Source: Atopsyche davidsoni | Taxonomy: Eukaryota; Arthropoda; Insecta; Trichoptera; Hydrobiosidae | Assembly: GCA_022113835.1 (NCBI GenBank) | Contig: JAILWY010000009.1 | Span: 10,082,001 to 10,146,000, forward strand | DNA length: 64,000 bases | Direction of reading: 5' to 3' | In this document: in pieces, positions 49,301 through 61,560 of the stretch | Position numbering within the stretch: the first letter of the stretch is position 1 | Layout of the letters: every line of letters begins with the position of its first letter | Notes under the pieces: generated by a model | What the model was told of the DNA's origin: nothing | What the model saw: the letters and a program-made list of their open reading frames with translations, nothing else | Databases searched by the model: none | Translations under genes and position numbers: made by a program

Positions 49301-52300
49301 GACGTGTGTTTATCTCGAGGTACAATACTCCAAAATATATTTCAGTCCATCTGCAATATTGTATTGAAGACTAAATCATTAAAGCAACAATGAGATATCT
49401 GTAATTTACATAGACACGAACTCCACTTGTGGCATGTATCTTACACTGTCGTTTACCTCCGAGATATATTAAATATTACCTACTTGAACAAGAATTGAAA
49501 AAATCTTTCGCTTGGTAAATTTTAATTTCAGTATTTTAATTGTACCTACCTACTTTATGATATAGCCCGAGTATCTGAAATGCTCGGTAGCAATCCAAGT
49601 GAAAGCAAAATTGGGGCAATGGAGTTGGTATAGCGTAAGCAAGACCAGGCGCGGGGTGGGCACACTTCAATAATATTATCAACATTACTTTATCCTAAAT
49701 CCCCACTGATATTGAAATGAATTATGCAAGTACTTGGAATATAAGCATATTTAATTATTTATTTGGGTAAAAAGGAACTCTGCTTATTTTCCTCCGATAA
49801 AGAAGAAAAAAAATTCTTAAAATAAAATGACAGGACAAACCTTGCTTCTGTAATAGTAATCAATCACTTCATGATCTAAAATATTTTTGCATTCAAATTT
49901 AAACAGCTTTGTACACAAAGAGACATGTAATCAAAATAAAATGACAAGTTTCAAGTTTTTTCTGATGTTATAAGTATCCATTGTTATTTAATATGTACAT
50001 TTTGTCTTCTGTCCAAAGAGTAAAAACACTGCATTCTACTACTGGATACAAGCTTCTCTCTTTAGCGTCAACGTTATATTTTATTTTTTTCTTACTGCCT
50101 CTATTGTAATATTTTATATTTCTAGTTGTTAATTAGTTTATTTAATAACAGCTGTTAACGCACGACCCATCAAGTGTACTTTTTTCGGATAATAGCATCT
50201 TCAGTTGTTGCCAGAAGCATATTCATTTCAGGCTTATTTATTAGATTCAACATCCACAAGTAATTGGTAATTCCCTAAACCAATATTCGAATTCAATTTT
50301 TTTGATAAATTTACTGAATCCTCTGATGGTAAACTTCTTCAAGCGCGTTTTTTCACATTTCATGGTACGGCGAATCAGGAGACAGACTGTTGCGACTTAG
50401 TGAAACGAAAAGCGCGTGCGCTTATCTATTTTACGGTATAGTGAGTCAGAAGTCAGGCTGTCAGTTGAGAGTATGAGTGAACGTTCCGAAATCTCCCCAG
50501 CCTAATTTCATTTTCCTTAAGATAAATACCCACAATTATGCAATTTTAAGTAGAAATGTGATGTCTATTGTTCATTTGTTTTATCTATGTCATGCAATCT
50601 CATAATTTGCATAGAAAAATAAGATTTGTTCCGTTTACTCAATTCTTAGTTTTATAGAAAATAACGTTCAAAAAAAAAAATGTTTTTAGCTTAGTGTAAC
50701 AGCGCTAGACATACAGGATGCATAAAATGATTTAAAAACACTTATTTATTTTCACAACAAGTCCTTGATCGTTTACTGTAGATAATCTAAGCCAGCACTT
50801 GGAGTGATAGCTCATTTTCAAGCGAAAATATACACATATTAATTTTTCATACTGGATGTGCAAATAATAAATACAAAAAATGCAAATACGTCTTGACAAT
50901 GATTTTTGGTCCGATTCCCAACTTGTGGGAATAATTGAGTAATTATAACGCTTTTTTCTACACTATAACAATACCAATAAAAAAATCATATTTTCAAAGG
51001 ATTTGATGTATCATTTGGTGCGCCTTCGTCCAAATATTAAAATTTTAATTTTACATTTTCAACCTTGTTGAAATACCACGGAATATATTTTAGTTTTTTG
51101 TACATTTTGAAGTTCACTTGTGCATGTGGTTCATTATAAGCACGCACAGTGAAGACAAATTGTTTCGCGTGAAGCAAAACATGAATTAAATATTACTCTA
51201 TCACCTTACTAAAAGCATATCGATTTCTTTTTAATTTAGAAATAGAAATCTAGCGGAAGACAAGTATAATTTTTTGTTAGCTGATTGACTTGGCAGATCT
51301 AGAACATGGTAAGTAATTGAGGGTATTTAAATCCTACTATCACAAATAATAGCTTTTAAGAAATACTTATACCTGCATAAAAAATATTAATTATAAACTT
51401 TGACATGATTTCAGGCTCTAGTGTTGGAATAATATCACTACCGCTTATATTCAAACTGTTGGCAAATAAGATATCAAAAATGTTGTCATTTTAAGAGTTA
51501 GAGCGGTCCGGTCGACCTGGATCTCATTCTGCCGCAGTGGCTTCAAAACCATGAGTCGCAACCGCCACTGTTCAAATCGTTAAAATAAACGCTATTGTTT
51601 GATGATTTAAAGGTTTATTTGCAACTAATCTAAGGCAAACCACATAAATTAAAATATGATAAATCCTATAGGTAATGGTCACCAGAAGTAATATTTGATT
51701 ATTTTTACTATTTCATTGACCTTGTTCAGTATTATTTATCAAAAAAAATTATTTATCAAAACCGTGGTGATTGTTTTAAACAAGGGTGTAGTTATTGATA
51801 ATTTGTAAAGAAATAACTCGCATTTGGTCATTTACTCGTTTACATCTACAAAATTGTAAATTTAAATTTTTTTAATTTATATTTAAGTATTACTAATATT
51901 AATTTAAATAAAAATGACTCGGCTGGGAGATATTTGAATCCACTATGGCTAAGTACTTACTTTACCTTCACTTTTATACGTGCACTCGGATACTGCTCCA
52001 ACAATTTCCCTTCTATCACCAAGGCGCCGAGGAACGTGCAACCGGTACGACACAGTTTCGTTCTAAAATCAATCTCAACTTTGACATGAATTATCAGTGG
52101 TTTTTTCATGCAGGCTCTGATACCAGCCTCGATGGCTGCCCGAGTACTCCACCGCCGCGGAGTGGGCAAAAGAGAATGGCGACTATGCGCGAGCCGAGAC
52201 CCCGAGCCCGGCTACACCCGATTCGTTAAAAATATACACCGAGAACTCCAGCACCGGCGATATTGTAACAATATCTTTCTCTATGAAAATCATTGTAACA

Positions 52301-52974
52301 TATTGTTGGAAAGAGGACTTGCGAAAGGCCGGGTCGTTTGTTATTATCGTTGCAAATGCGTCCAGTGCGTCAGCGTGATGTATCCCCGCGGACGTGTTTT
52401 CATTTCTGTGTGATGTTTGTGTAGTTCTGTACGCAATATCGAGTGTGAGGTGCCGACCTATGTGGACTGGGTGGCCAGCAGTTCGTGTATTTGGACAGTG
52501 TTACTAAACAGACGCCCTTATAGTATAATTGTCAATGTACTGTACTCAAAAAGTGATGTGGTTAAATCGATGAGGTGTCCATTACAAAGTTGATAAAAAT
52601 GGCTGCTTGCAGTTAATGTAAGTTTATAGTAAAAAACCTCTTCATTCAATTAGTAAAATAAGTTGAAATAAAAATATATTAAATGTATAAACTGCATAAG
52701 TAGCTTCAAAATATACCATCTATAAAATCGTAAAAAAAATAATATAATGTTACAACTTCAAGATATTAGAAAAAAAATGGATATGTCTTAAGTTAGTAAG
52801 CATGCTCTCAATTTTAATTTTAAATACAATGAGAAAAATTGTACAACTTTGTGATTTATTTTTCTAAATTTGGCTAGTAAAACCGACGGAAAATTCAAAA
52901 TAAAACTATTTTTAGGGTAAACTGTACACAGAGTAAACGGCGCGTAAAACCGTTGAATATTATTTTTAAGACAC

Positions 52975-53045
52975 ACCAGCTGGGATTTGAACCTGTGACT
53001 TTGAAGATAAAAATTCTCACATAGTTACAGTACTACGGTTGTCGA
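52975..53045 (-). repeat. Possible tRNA-derived SINE remnant
   Basis: On the minus strand CACAGGTTCAAATCCCAGCT contains GGTTCAAATCC, close to the Pol III B-box (GGTTCRANNCC). A convincing A-box and a cloverleaf fold are not visible, so it is not called a tRNA gene. Confidence 0.3.
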
Positions 53046-53577
53046 AAGAATTAGGGCAAGATTAGAGAATCTCATATATATTTTAGGATTTTCAACGACG
53101 TGTACCGAGTACATATATGTTTATCAATTGAATGTTATAAACGATGATCTACTACCAAAAATATATGTTTAGGCTTTAATTTTTATTTACAAGCAAACAG
53201 AGCTTTATTGCTTTTACGAAATGCACGCCACTGGTTGTTATGAAGTAATGTTAATTTTCATTGAATTATTCAATAAAGATGACTGCATGGGTAGTTTATC
53301 ATGCCAAAAGTGATTAATACGACGTTACTCTTGGGATGATCGTGGGCTAGTCCCCGCAGCGCAGCTCTTAGGGGCTGCTGCAGCTCACGAGCCTCCGTGA
53401 TGAAGTGGACTTATTGGATGGCATCTGAGAAACGGCCCGTAATATCGATCATTCATACAAGAACGCTGACTTCAAAACCTGAGCTCTAAGTTATTGCGAC
53501 ATTCGTACCAGTCGTACTGAAGCATTGAGCTTTATTTCTTTTCGACTTATTACTATTTAAATTATAAATATATACTC

Positions 53578-53580
<3 letters not shown>

Positions 53581-53634
<54 letters not shown>
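53581..53634. repeat. (TA)n microsatellite
   Basis: A pure TA dinucleotide run of about 54 bp. Confidence 0.9.
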
Positions 53635-53641
<7 letters not shown>

Positions 53642-54940
53642 TAGAGTGTATAGCTTAAGACGATGACTATCCCCTCAGGTCTTTCGTAAATACACCCGAA
53701 CTCGATTATTGTAGCTATATTTTTAATTAGATAATTTTACGTTGAAGAATATTTAATATACCAGAGGATATCTGAAGTCTGTCACCTGAACCAAAGGCAT
53801 GTGTCACGTAACCTCTTCTGGATAACTCGTATAAAATATCCTATTTCAATACACAAAGTAAAACTTCTCCCGCAGCGTGTAATTGTGCAGCTCTGAGAGA
53901 AGTTTCCGGGCCGCCGAGCGAGTCATCCTCATCAGACACGATTTCGATTCAATTACCGATTGTACAATCCGCCATTGAACACGATTCTTGAACTGAAACA
54001 GATCTCCGCGGAGACTCCAGCGCTCATACAAAAATGAGCAATTCGGATGCGGCTGCCGTCCGCGCCTTCAAATATACTGTCGATCGATGTCATAAATTCA
54101 CCAGAGACATTTCACTTCCCATATCGCAATAGCGCATCATGGAGTATCTGCACATTTTATGTCGCCACTTACGAGCATCCCGTATTGCAAATACTCTCAA
54201 CTCACACCGAAGAGTCTGCGTCCCGCTTTACCGAATCTCCGTCTGCAATTTTTATTCGGTAATTAAGATGTCCGTTGTATTATTGATAGGAATACAAATT
54301 GATTTCGATAACTACTACCGCGCATGTTTTAATCTTGCGATGTTAAAAAAAATACGATGATTGATTATTCTCAAATGAAAAAATATGAATATTTAAAAAT
54401 CTCATTCGGGCGTGCGGAAACGATCCGAATGTGTGGAAAATGGCTGGCCTTCGTTAAATCACACGGGATAAATTGGCCAAAAGAGATTTGTTTGAAAACG
54501 AGTCTCGAGCTCCAAGGCAAACAAATTATTAATAATCGAGATCGATCGGAATGGATCGGATTATCTGCGGGTCTATTTATAAGGTAACGCACGCCGCGGA
54601 GTGACGCGGGCGGTGTCGTCGCCGCTTCCCTGCTCCGCTCCTCCTGTCGCCTTTATTGTTCCGAGGAATGTGGCGAATCGGAATTGACCTACAGATGTTA
54701 AAAGTCAAAGCGTTTTACCTTCATATTACGCAACTGGAAACTCATTACGAGTATTTATGAATGCGCCAAAATTAATGATAGCTTGTAGGCTTTAACGAAA
54801 ACTTCCGCGAGTAATAATTCAATAGAGAATTAAAAATATGTTTATAACAGCCGTATTATACTGAGTGTAAGATAAGAACGTGACTTTTATTCACGCGGAT
54901 GTTAAAATTTATATAAAATATATATGTATACATTGGTGTT

Positions 54941-54975
54941 TATATATATATATATATATTTTAAAAATATATATA
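54941..54975. repeat. Short (TA)n-rich repeat
   Basis: A TA run with one ATTTTAAAA interruption, perfect only over about 18 bp. Confidence 0.75.
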
Positions 54976-57900
54976 ATTTTTTTTTTATGTGACGCCGGAA
55001 TTGAGTTGTTTAATTAAACCAAATTATTTTGAATGTTATAATACAATTCCTATATTCAGGGTAGTTTTGTTATACTAGCAGCAATAACACGAAAACTTCA
55101 CGAAACAAGATATATAACTTACATTACGAGTTTAATTAGGTAAGTACGTCGACGTGAGTGGCGTGGGGGAAAAATTTCATTAAAATCTCTGATTGAGATA
55201 TTCCTAATCTAACTAAAATAATTATTTTTCATTCGCAAAACCGACGTAAATTTATTCATTGGGTATTTTTTTCTCGGCAGACGCGCGACCTTCCCAAAAC
55301 GTAACCGTTCAAGCTCCCCGTCTCGCGAGATAAATAATCTTTAATTAACATCCTAAAATGAAGTATGAAGAATCGCCTTCGCAGTCACTGACAACCGCCG
55401 TGGTAGATCGCACAACAAAGAAATATCTAGCACTTTTATTGATCGCCCGAAACTCGGAAAAGAAAACAAAAATTACAGGATTTGTTGCTTCTTTTGTTGC
55501 CGGCGTTGTCTACTGACCTTGAATGATGATTTATGAATCGCGTCTCGTGTCCCAAGCTTGTCTCGAATGCTGTTCTGCTCGACTCATCGGAATTCTCGAA
55601 TCAGCAAGCTGGAAAAATGCCAGCGGCTCCGTCGGACATGTTATGGAGTCCATGGAAAAGGTAAATCCAGCGAGCGGCACTCTCGTGGACACTGACGTCC
55701 TGCGTTTCAGCTCTTCTTCCTTGTGAAGCCTCGTGTTTTACACCCGATGAAGTTTCCCAGCAGATGAATAAGTAAAACTAGTTTACCATATTATGTAAAT
55801 AAATATTTACTGTGATGGAGAGAAAGTATTTCGAGATAGATTTTATTCAAAATTGCGCTTAATTTAACATAATTCTGACATTCAGCCGATATTTATTTTA
55901 ATATAAGCAAATTTTATTCTCGAATGACTCGATTACTTTATGTATACGATGTGATTTCAATACTTACAGATGTATGGTTTTTTCCTTTCAAGAGCATATT
56001 AGATTATTAAGAAGCTATCGTTATGCTTGGGGAAAACTTTCTAGGTGTTCCCTCGACGCGATTTCATAGTCGTTTTTATTTAAACGGCTATGAATTATTA
56101 CGTAAGAAAATGTAACAATTACAGCTCACTATTTTTTTTAGTAAATTCTATAGATCTACTTGCTTTTTAAGCTATCAATTGAAGACAAAATAGGCTAAGC
56201 GTGGAAAGAATAGATCCGAAGATAAGGTTCAATATAGTTCGCGTGTTTCACCAGAATAAAGCCAATTATGGATCACACGAAAAACATAGTAAGAAGAACA
56301 ATATTATAATATATGTATATACAATAACATCATTATAATTGTTGACATTTGATGAGGAAGGTAGATATCATATTTTTGTTTTAATGAATCATAAAATATA
56401 TATACCAACATCATATCATGATTCAAATATGAACATGTTTGCGTAAACAATAGTGTCGTGTTATCTGGATTTTAAATCTTTTCTTTTTTGCTAAAATTTA
56501 AATTGTTATACTTATTAAAAAAAAAAAACTTTATATACTTCACAAGAAACACGCCGATACCTCGGGGGCTGAGTGCTCGTATTGTGAGCGTTCAAAATAA
56601 AAATATCTCTAAAGATGCATTGGCATTGATTTGGAACAGCAATTGCTCGTTACGTGTCTCAGTAAAGCGGGCCACACTAATATCTCAATCACGTTTAGTT
56701 TCCAACACAGGTATTACCAAATGACGGCAATAAGGGAACGAAAACTCTGTTACGTGTATTGGAAATGCAACCGACACGAGACAGCAGTTTCGCTAGTATT
56801 TCGGAAAGGCAATACTTTGATTCGTACTATCCACACGCGGTCAACATTTATCTGCGCGACAATATGCACCCACTGTGTTACATACCAATTATTCAGGAAT
56901 TTTAATTCCATTGTGTCAGTACTGAATACGTTTGCGGTTAAAATTATAATATGACTCAAATCTGAAGTAAACATTACTTAATTTATGCTGGCCGTCATTT
57001 CTTACGATTATAAAAGTAATACTCCCATTTAGGAAATCATAATCAGCAACATTAAAATTTTGAAAGATCTTGCCTTACTTCAAATAAATTTAAGTATTAT
57101 TGATTTAAGTTAAGTTTCTTAGTGATTGATTTTTTTATGAAATGAACTTGATGTATATTTACTAATTTCCTGCAATATATAAATTTTCTTCAATAAGTAC
57201 AAAATCTTTGTTAATACTTAAAAGTAAATTTATATTCCTAAACACGTACTAGCTAAAGAAATTTTGATGATTTAATATTTCTATTTATTTCAACAAACTT
57301 ATGAGATAATTAAAATATTTTGAAAAATATGCTCAAACAATGCTATTTTATTTATATAGTTTATCAGCACATCTTTCACTACTAGCGATAATATTTTATA
57401 TAAATAAGACAATGAAAAAGTTTTCTTGGTTTAATTGTACACATCTGATTATATATATTCATAAAAAATAAATTTATTTCGCAGTTTTTGGCAACCGTGG
57501 ATAAAGGAATATTTTATGTTTCAACGTTTCGACTATCACAATTTTCAAGGAACCCAAATTTACAAAAGATTTCCATGAAATTGTAATCCTTTATAAATAA
57601 GTTCTTTGACTCCGTGCCGTAGCTGAATGTTAAAACATAAATCAAACCATGACGAGACTCAATACCTATGAAAAAAAGTCCATGAATATAAAATTTTAAT
57701 TAGAACATTTGCGATTTTTTTCAAGACTTCAAATATTTTTATACTTTTTATTGTTAATTGAATTGAGGACTTAATTTTTAATGATATTTTGTAGTCAAGC
57801 TTAATCGTTTGCGAGCCTCGGCACGACAACAGCGGGCGTCATTTGAAACCAAATTTAAGATCGAAGCGTGCCTTCTAGAGCGTGATGGAGAATCGCATAT

Positions 57901-59186
57901 TATTTTTATGGGTGTGTTCTGTTTGGTCGCTGACGACTCTAACCTGAAGTCATTATTATATTTGTGGCCTCTGAAGAACTAGCTACAAAGAAATCGGACT
58001 CCAAATTGGCTTGTTTTGGAATACTTTTTGTGCGATGTACGTAGGCACTAATGTATTTTACAATTCTTCAAATTAAAAATATTAGGAAGATAAGTGGAAC
58101 TATTGTTTTTTCATTCATTTTTCCTTTTGCTTGAAAAAAATTGTTGGATTATTCCACTAAAAAATAAAGAAAAGACTTGTATCGTTTGATTTAGGGTAAT
58201 GATTTTATATTTTAAGAAAATTCTTATGCAATTTTGATCGTCCTCTCAAGAGTTTAGTAAATAAATGTACTGATATAATTTGAGAAGATAATATTGTATT
58301 ATTGAGCAAGAATAATATGTAAATGTGTTTATACGTAAATACGAGTAGTGATCACAAAGTATCTAATTTTTTTATTGATAAATTATACTTGAAATTATAT
58401 TTGCTTTGATGTATAAAGCCCAAGCAATAAAAACAGAAAATCAACACATAATGACTTGTACTTACTACTAAATTGAGAAATAAGATCTATTTAGCGACAT
58501 TCTGTCCACCCTGTAAATTTGATTATATTTGTGGAGCATGAATTTATATGGTTGATATTTTAGAATGTATGATTGAATAATGGTGATGTGTCTGCCAGTT
58601 TTTCAAAAATATAATATTTAATTATCATAAAGCAATTAGATTTTTAAAAAAAACCAGTAAAACCACTCGAAGACAGACTCACGTAAATTATGATTTGTTT
58701 TTATATTTTTTTAATTTCTGGTTAGTAAAATAAAACAACCAAAAATGGGTTCTCTTTTTTATTTCAACCACGTCTAAAAAAGGAATAAGAATTCATTCTC
58801 AAAGTCAACTTCAATCTTGCACTACTAGAATTAAAACCGGTTTTCTTCTATTGAAACATAATTCCGATTCTATCTTTTATTCAATGAATCAGTAAATCTG
58901 CGGCTATTAAAAAGGCGATGCATTTCCCAATGTCATTTGTGACTCCAGAGGTGGTAACAATAATAGTGTAAGCTGAAAGTACGTGAGCACCGACACTCAC
59001 ACGCCGCACGCACACCCACTCACGACCGTCGTATACAGAAACAATCACGACCGCCGTACGCTTAGCAAAAACATGTAATTTATTTTTAAGAAATGACAAG
59101 TCAATAATTATCGCAGTTTTTTTTTTAATTACCAAAATAAATTTAATTGATAATGAACAGAAGGAACAAACCTCATAATACAAATG

Positions 59187-59188
<2 letters not shown>

Positions 59189-59231
<43 letters not shown>

Positions 59232-59241
59232 ATATATATAT
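59189..59241. repeat. (TA)n/(TG)n microsatellite
   Basis: Roughly 35 bp of TA, a TGTGTG interruption, then more TA. The minus-strand frame across it encodes an Ile-Tyr run that is an artefact. Confidence 0.9.
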
Positions 59242-60559
59242 CTACATACTGAATCTTTGCTAGATGATTTCAAGTTCATGCATCTTCAATAAGCTACACC
59301 TATAAATTCCATAGTGTCATTCAAGGAGCGCGATTTCAAACCGTGTAAGCTATGTTTCCGAGCATGGGAAAATAATATTTTAAATCCAAAAATATTTTTT
59401 AGCTGGTTACAGGTAAACAAATTACGGTCAAGACTTTTTAAGTGATAAAAAATTATAGTATATTAGATTATCAGCTTCCATAGATTTTCGTGCAGTGTTT
59501 GTAAATAATTTGTATTTATTTGTTAATAATGATCGTTAATAATGTATCAAATTTGCAGTCTTCAAGCAGTACGCTTGCCCGCACTCGTATTTTTTTATTA
59601 ACCATAATGAATCTATAAAATTAATTATTTTGAAAGATAATAACTCGTATAGTAGCTAATATTATGCAATTATGTTTCACGATTTACATTTTTTCGCCAT
59701 AACAAAAAAATTGTTGTCAAGCATAACAAAGTATACACACGCACGTACTCTTTTTGGTGTGAGCTAATTATCATATTATATCTGTACATCATATAGATAC
59801 AAGGATGGTACTGCGAACAGAACAGCTGGCCGACTGGGAATAAATTATAATTTCTGATTTAAGTATTGTTTTCATTGTGTCTTTTTGAAAAACACGCAGT
59901 ATAAATGCACGTTTGTAGAAAATAACACATAATTTAAACAAATTTCTAAAAGTATGGAAACTGCAGAGGTATCCGCCCAAAAGTACAGATTAAAAAATTG
60001 CAGAAGTTTAAAATGGTTAAGTCGAGTGTGCCTTCCCGTGCGCGGCATGAAATCACTCGCGGCTCAGGCAATTACAATAGGCACGCGTATGCAGAATTTG
60101 GAAACCTCTGGTCCAGAGTCGCAGTGACATCACTCTGGAGCGAGGCTGCGGCCGGCGGTCATCTCTGGAAATAGAGTGCAGTTCACTTACATACGACATT
60201 CACTCTATCAAGTGTCACCTCTGCGCTGAATTAATGCTCCGACCTACACAATAGGGGAGCGCGCGCCCAAACAAACCGGCACTCCGCGCTAATCGCGGCG
60301 ATGCAGCTTTTTGCCATCGGATGACTAAGCGTCTCTTGTTGTCTTTATTTCATTCATAATAAATACAAGAGTCTGAGCCGAGTTACACAATGAAAAATAT
60401 TCTTCAAACGGATAATTTTGATACGGTACGTAATTAAACTCTTGTTAATTCATTTTTACTCATTATTCCATAGTCGTAATGGTTTTCATAGCGTCGAGTC
60501 CTAATTTTGTTTTGTGAATGTTTTGTTTTGTGTTTGTTGCTGATTATTATGAATAATAG

Positions 60560-61560
60560 CGATCATCATTATTATTGACAGCAGCTGTCGATCAGCGGCA
60601 GTTTGGGAGCCACTCTTTTCAATCTATCGAATCGATCATTTTTCATGCAACAAAAAAATAATGAACTTTCTGATTGAATCGGCGATCGGACCATAAATTT
60701 AATTTGTAATTTGTTCGGATGCGTCTTATTTAGAATCTGGCTCATCGCTCCACGCTCCTCTCGGCTCCCGTCACCTTGCGCAACGGCCGCCGCTTTCCCT
60801 GCGACGCTCTGCCAACGGCGGCGGCCCGCCCGATCATATCGGCTTCGACTGGTTCGGCGTAATGACAATAAATTTTCACTGCGTCTTTTGCTCGTTTTGA
60901 AATGCCGGCATTTCGGGGGCCGAGTGCGCGAGAGTAGGAGCGGGCGGAGAGCGGAGAGCGGAGAGCGGCGAGCGCTCCCGGCCGGCCTCAGCGGTCAAAT
61001 AGACGAGCAGAAGAATGCACGGCGCTGCGCCTCGGCCGACTCGAGATCTTTGTCTGCATTCGGAGAAGGCCTCCGCTAGAAATGAATATCGATACGGCGA
61101 GCGCCGCTCCGGCGGTCGCCGACGATTACGTAATGCTCTAGCACAGAGGCTTCCTTTCATAGAAAGATTCGGCACTTACGTGGAAGTGGAGACCAGATCG
61201 TAGAGAATCCCGCCTCCTTTTTAGCGATCGGAGGTGACCTTGCCGGCTCTGTGTTTTCAAGGGCAGACAGATCTACTTATAATGGAGTAGTTGTCTCGTC
61301 GTTATACTTATGAATAAAAAAATAGCTAAAAAATGTTGCCCGGCGGGCGACGCGAGAGCCGCGGATAGTCTTTAGAATGTCTTTTTTCCTGCAGCCGCAC
61401 TGTGGGAGGAGTGCGCGAATAATCACAACTCGGAGATCGCAATCTAGACCTTCGCACATAGTCGCATTTTAATTACGTACAGCTGCCGAGCATCGCATCC
61501 ACTGTCGGATTGCCGTTGCATCACCGTCCAACCTGACAGATATTATCGTCGATCCGAGAC
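60560..61560. promoter_or_regulatory. 1-kb GC-rich domain, candidate promoter or 5' exon of a neighbouring gene
   Basis: This is the largest G+C-rich block in the window, with many CpGs and open frames on both strands (60711-61079 +, 60876-61175 -) that overlap each other and carry no recognisable domain. A 7-bp GCGGAGA tandem repeat (about 60944-60968) lies within it. It may mark the start of the next gene or a conserved regulatory block. Confidence 0.3.

Noticed and set aside
51505..51595. tRNA-like string TTCAAATCG and CGCAGTGGC/GCCACTG inverted repeat
   Set aside because: Short matches only, without a full A/B-box arrangement or stable cloverleaf.
58881..59279. 132-codon minus-strand frame
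   Set aside because: It runs through a TA microsatellite, giving an Ile-Tyr run; the rest has no recognisable content.
60711..61203. Open frames on both strands near 61 kb
   Set aside because: They are mutually overlapping, Arg/Ala/Ser-rich and without motifs; better explained by the GC-rich island.
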